DNA of 64,000 nt, from NCBI GenBank assembly GCA_949752735.1, contig OX457038.1:60874020-60938019 (forward strand). The letters are read 5' to 3'. This DNA comes from Lumbricus terrestris (lineage: Eukaryota > Annelida > Clitellata > Crassiclitellata > Lumbricidae). This document shows positions 40,401-47,000 of the stretch, piece after piece; position 1 is the stretch's first letter; every line of letters starts with the position of its first letter. The translations under genes and the position numbers were made by a program. The notes below the pieces were generated by a model. That model worked only from the letters and a program-made list of their open reading frames with translations. It made no database searches and was not told where the DNA came from.

Positions 40401-40969
40401 CCACTTGAGACAGAGTTTGATTTTTAATTATGTCAAATTTTGGTTCATGTTATTTCTTTTCTCCATATTGAAGTCTGTAGAGAGTTTCTTTTGCTACTTT
40501 TGTATGTTTTGCTGTTCATTCCTTTGTTCTTTTTGCACTTGTTTTCATAGGGCAATTGCACTGAGGACATCTACTGGACAATAAGCCTCAATGCTCCTAA
40601 TGGGTCGATTGTCAACACCCTCTCCGCTCAGCTGCAGGACCCAAACGATGACATCAACTACTCCATCATCGCATCAGATCGTTAGTTATCTATTATTTTA
40701 TCCTGTTATTGTATCTATTATTTTTTCTTTGTTAGTTGCGATAACATATACATAGTGGTCTGAAATGCTGAGAATGTGAACAGGCTGTGTCAGAAGTATG
40801 GTGAATGATTAATTATATAATAATAAAATAAATTTTTAAAAAAATAATAATAATAATATAAAAAATAGTATTATAGCATTTAAAAAAAATAATAAAATGA
40901 TAATAATGAAATGTTAACAATAATAATGATAGTAATAGTGGCGGTAGTGGTAGTGGTAGTGGTAGTAGT

Positions 40970-41001
<32 letters not shown>

Positions 41002-44000
41002 AAGAATGATTTCTATTGAACTCGTGAATTGGATTATGTTGATGTCACATTTGCTGATGTCAAAATGTGGTATTAAAGCAATAGATGCTAACTAGCAACT
41101 GATGCTTTTTTAACAGAATGCCTAGTTCTAAAAGTTTCCCTAATTTTGCTAATAACATGGAGAGTTTCAGAAAGTTGCCTACGTTCAAGAGGAGGTGCTA
41201 TATAAAATTTCCTAAACAAATTAACTTTTCATTGTAGCGCCTGGCAATGTATTCACTCTGCAACCAACTCCGAACCGACGAAGTGCGCAGGTTGTCTTCA
41301 ATGGAGCTGGAGTCATCAAAGAAAAGAGGCAATTCAACTTCACCGTGAGGGCGCTGGACAAGAATTTCAATCCAGCAGAAATCCCACCGAAGCGCTTGTG
41401 CGGTGGAATGGCCAACCAGACGGATGTTAAAGTTCACGTGCGTTTTGTAGAAACAAAGCCTGTATTCGATGATAACCTCCACACTTGTAAGTTACAGGTT
41501 TTCCATTCGTTTTTTTGTGACAGATTATGTGTATAGTATCAAGTTGTCAATGTCCATCTATACTCTTATTTTTAATTTATTCTGCATAGCATTATCTCCA
41601 GTTTTATCATACAAAGTTAGTACTGCACTACATATAAAAAAAATTCCACATCTCAAGTAAAAAGTGCAGACATACTTTATACATACTTTATGGAGTTCAA
41701 GTTTCTAATACTGATGTGTTGAAATTACAGTTTCATTTATCCATCCAGTGAATGGCCTGTGACATGTTATAACCCAAATGCCTGGTACCGGATGATGTTC
41801 CAGTCACGTCAATAAATGCGATTGAAGCACTTTTGTAATAATTACATATATCGGCAGTTTAGTTTTCTTTCAATTTTGGGTGTGTTGGTGAGTGTGTTGG
41901 GTGAGTGTGAGCGAGTGGGTGAGTGTTCTTGGTGTGTGGGTGATGATGTGTGGGTGAGCGTGTGTGTGGGTGTGTGTGTACGTGCGTGTGTGTGTGACTC
42001 GCTCACTGATTGGCTGTCGATTTTCTTCTTCTGCAGGCATCCGAGATGACGCAGAGATCGGAGCAGACGTCTATCAGTTTCAGAGTTTGAACGCTGACAG
42101 CAGTCAGACAATTCAGTTCAAGTTCATGTCACTTCAGTGCGCCACTCGATCAGGTGCGGACCAGTGCTTTAAGACGGTAGACGAGAGCGTCGGTGTGTTC
42201 AGCGTCAAAAGCGATGGACTCGTCGAGACTCTGAGGGGAATGGGTGACTTCAAAGAGAAGAACTTCAACCTCCAAGTCCAGGCTACATATGATGACATTG
42301 CCTACGCTTCGCCAATTGTTACGGTCAGTTCTATTAATATACCACGTAGATGATCAGACCACTTCTGTAGCGTCATGGTAATACTGCGCAAAGCATTAGT
42401 TGATGGCGCTACTAAATGTGAAAGTCAGATTCAGGAGTGAGTCAGGTTGTAAGATTAGAGGTAGGGTACTGTATGTGAAAAGATTTGCACTGTTTGCCGA
42501 ATATGGTTTCTGTTTAATGTGGGCTATATTTGTAACAAAGATTAGTAGTGTCGTCCTTCACCTTTAATCCTGGCTTCGGACTTCCACCACTCGATTATGG
42601 TAGTGACATGGTTTTCACTTAGCGCTTGCCGTTGCTGGTATGCTCATATGAAAGTTTTGTATTATGTTGGAAATTTGCTTCCTTCCAGTCTGTAAAAACC
42701 TCTTCCAATCTGTTAAGTTTACCTTTTCCGATCTGTGAAATCTACCTATTTGTGCACTTTTTAATGTTTCCCATTGTAAGCTTCAATTTGCACTTCTGAA
42801 CTTTGTGAAGGAGGAATTATCTAATTAGTACATTTGCGTCGCATTGTATTGGACTAGAAGCACATTTTTCTGTTGACATTGGGTTTCTGGTTTGCTGTTT
42901 TATATATCTAGTACATTGCTAATTGTGGGTTAATTTTGTCTAGTGCAGATCAAGAATTTGTATTCCTGTCGAATACACATCAGTGAATTTTATTTTCATT
43001 TATACTTTCCTCAAGTGTTGCTATAAACTATCGACACCCATACTACTGTTTAGTAACATATGAATAAATGCCTTAAATTGGTACATTTAAGTAAACATTA
43101 TGCCATTAATCAGTTGTGCAAAAGGTTTGTTGACCTGTTTACAATTAGCTCAACTTTGAGTGACTTCTGCATGTATATGGCCAGAGATGCTGTTTTCTGT
43201 TGCTTTTGAACGTAAATAAATATGTTAAAAAGATTCTGTTTCTTCTTTGTGTGTTTTGCTAGATGTACGTTGTTCCGTACACTCGTGAGATCTTGGTCAC
43301 ATTCAACCGGCCACCAGAGCTTGTGAAGGCTGACATGCCAAACATCATCAGGTAGGAATAAAGTCTTGTCTTGCATATACTGACACTAAATAAATATAAG
43401 TTAAGTCTTTAGTAGTTTGACTGGTTTCAGACTTGCTGACTGGCTGGCTTGCTGACTGTCTGGTACTGTTGACTATTATCCACATTTGAGTTTTACTGGT
43501 TTTTAACTTTGTCTTTACTTGTCTCATATTTTATTAATTGATTAATTAATAAATTAATTCATTAACTAAATGTATTAAGTAAGTAAGTAAGTAAGTATAT
43601 ACTTTAATTGACCGCCTGCAAACGCACTGCGGGAACAATTGATAGAGTGTTTCAATTAACATGGATTAAATATGCAGGATAAGATTTTTAATCCTTGTCA
43701 ATTTTAAGAGTAAAAGGAAAAGGTATTTAATTTAAATGGTGAGATCACCATATACATACATATATATATATATAAGATTTTGAAAAATCTCGTGTAAGAA
43801 TACAGTAGAAAGCATTACAGTACATTCAGATCTATTTGTGAATTTACATTAACCTTGCTTACATTTATGGTGAAATTATATTGTTACATTTATTGCATTT
43901 ATGTTACAAGAATTACATTTATGTTGCATTTTCACTGTAATGATTGTTTGTGTTCTCTTTTAGTAACATATCAGCTCTCACGAATGGAGGAAAAGTTTGC

Positions 44001-47000
44001 GTTGTCGGGTACAAGTACCACGTGTCTGACGAGGGAGTTGTCGATCCATCGAGGTTTTTCACTTTATTTGTTTGTTTATTTTCAAATTTTTAGAAATATT
44101 TTTGTCCAACAAGATAGAAGTGATCCCCATGGAGTTCAAATACGTCAAGAATTTAAAAAATGTGGAATCGAAGTTAATAATCAATCAGATGTTATCTGAT
44201 TTTCACCCTAAGAGTGTAATGTATAACCTATTTAGCATTTATAATTATAAATATATATATTAATTTATTATTTTTAATATCCTATTTGTGTTGTAGAACG
44301 GACGTCTTGATGTATGTGATTGATGGACGGACGAAAGAAGTCGTTCCTCCGCTTACTCTTGACAAGCTGTTCAAGCTCAGTGCTCGCAAATTGACTTACA
44401 TCATCGGAATTACCGTAAGTATTATTCACTGACTGGCTAACTAAATGATTGACTGAATAAATTATTTAAGGAATAAATTAATGAGTGAAGGAATGAATTA
44501 ATTATTGATTGAATAAATGATTTATGATACAGTGATTGATTTCCTGATTGGTTGATCAAATCATTGTGGATTGATCGATATTTGTTGATTGATTTGTTCA
44601 TGAATTGACTTAATGATTGAACGGTTCATTCGTTTTATAACTAGTTAATTATTTGATTCTTTAGTTTCCTGATTTGATTTGCCAATCATAGTTTTGCAGA
44701 AACTTACTGGCATGTGTTTTCCACATCAGCCTTTGTTGACCTACGACTTAAACTAACATAATATCAACCTCACTTTGTGATCTCTCAAATAACTCAGCCT
44801 ATCTGGCATCACCAGTGAGTAGCTTTGAGAAATTTTGTCAATTTCGTTAAGTTACACTACAGCTATGTTTGAAGAATTATACCTAAACATTGTTCTGAGT
44901 AGGGATCTTAAAGGGGCGCTACATTGATTTTGATCGATTGATGATTCGGCATTTGCGTCACTTTCTTGTCGTATTCTAGGAGTCTTACTCGTATTGGGCT
45001 GGATTCATCTATCATCCGGTTGCCATAGCAATCGGAATCATCATTGGGCTGCTCGTCATTGCGTTGCTGCTCTTCTGCTGCTGTTGCATCATCTGGACAA
45101 AGATGTAAGTTGTCATCTGCTGTCATCTTCGTCAGTTTCTGTTCAATTGTTAATATGGACTCAACGGCAGTTATGATTATGATTGCACATTTCTGTAGGA
45201 CCTGTTCAAGAGTAATTCTGGTATTTGAAGAATGATGTAATTAATTAGTAGCCAAAAGGACTGAGTGGAGTGAACCATTGTAATGATGTACATTACATCA
45301 CATTACCTTACACTTCTGGTTGTAATGAACCATTTTTGTAGCTCCACTCTTTAAAAGTTCTCCTAACCAGACAATGGTATTGATCAATCAAACAGGTTCT
45401 CAGTGGCAGTGCTTGGTAATAGTAATGTTAGTTGGAAATTTATGTAGCACCACTCTAGAGTACCGAAGAGAACCAGAAGAGCTTGTGTTATTATTTCGCA
45501 TAATTTACTTATATTACTTTACTGCGTATATGGCTTGTCTTACATCACCATACTGTCTAACACCTTATGCTTTACACTACCTTACTCTTCCACATAATTT
45601 TTATCTCACAGATTTTTGAATTAAATAAACTTTACTTTTGTTTACAGCCTGGCACTTTGTCGACAGCAAGGAGGTAAGTCAGAATTCGTGGTGGTGGTGA
45701 TGGTTGTGGGTGGTGGTGGTGGTTGTGGGTGGTGGTGGTGGTGGTGGACTGGTGGTGGTGATTGTGCATTATCATAGTTTATCATAGGATACAGCTTATT
45801 AATGAATGTCTATTGGCATGTTGGCCTAGTTTTACCAATAATTAATTTTGCATTGTTTTGTTTCATTTTCTTAGAAAAAGAGCCGCTGATTTTCAAGGCG
45901 ACCAGTTTGGGAGCGTAAGTTTCTATCTTAGCCAGATGTTAAGTTGTCTTTTGTATTGCTTCTGATCATTTAGCAGCAGTATGACTTTGGTTGATACATT
46001 GAGATTTCACAATACTTTCATTCCGAGCATTTATATAGCGAGCGCCTCTGTGAGGTGACTACTCAGAGGTGCTCCCAGCCGAATCCCGGTGGAAGAGAAC
46101 AGTTTTTCAAGTGTTTGTAGGAAGTATATGCAGGATTCCAAGACAATGGATTATCACTGAACACAACTCTGCATTGTCGAAGTGCATGATGCAGAGAGAT
46201 CAACAGCATTAGTTCACCCAAAGTGGAGGGAACAAGGATTTCTGTGGCCAGTCAGACCTGAAAGAGGGCAGCACAACTTGCATAAACATTAAACAGCCTA
46301 GGGCTTTAACCTAAGTGTCGTAGCTAACCCCAAATAAAACTCTGTCTTTCAGTATCGCTTGAACAGCTGTCTACCAGTCATAAAATTACAGATATTGACA
46401 GGATAAAAATTATGAATTCAATTTAGTTATTTATCTTTCGTTTCTTTCTTGTTTGGCTAAAGCATATTAACTAACTTAAGTTAGCATCCTGAGCTTTTCT
46501 TTCATTGACCAAATTGTGCGACTTTCCTCAGTTTATTGATTTATTTGCAAATAATTTTATATTTGTTTTACCGTTGTAGAGTAAACCCTGCATGGTAGGT
46601 TTCAGTTTTTTTTATATTATTCCAGTGTCAGTTCTTACATGCTGTAACTTTTAATGTAATAGAAATTTATGTGCAGTCAGCATCTTAATTGAACTGAAAT
46701 GATGTAACCTGTGATGGTCTGTGCAATTAGTATTTAAAATGACTTAAATGGCTGTGTTATTATTTTTTTAGTATTAATGCAGTAGAGCCATGTTAACACA
46801 CGAAATTATAAGAATTTGGCAGTCACAGAATAATTATGCCACACAGTTGCTGCTGATACTGGGATTTAAATGTCAAAATGCACTGCGTAGGAACAGTTTC
46901 AGTTGATTTGAAACTCAATTTTTAATGAAAGGATCTTGCTGAGATTCTGCTTCTCTGATCTTTTTCACGATTAACTTGGAATATTATGGAATAGAAATGT

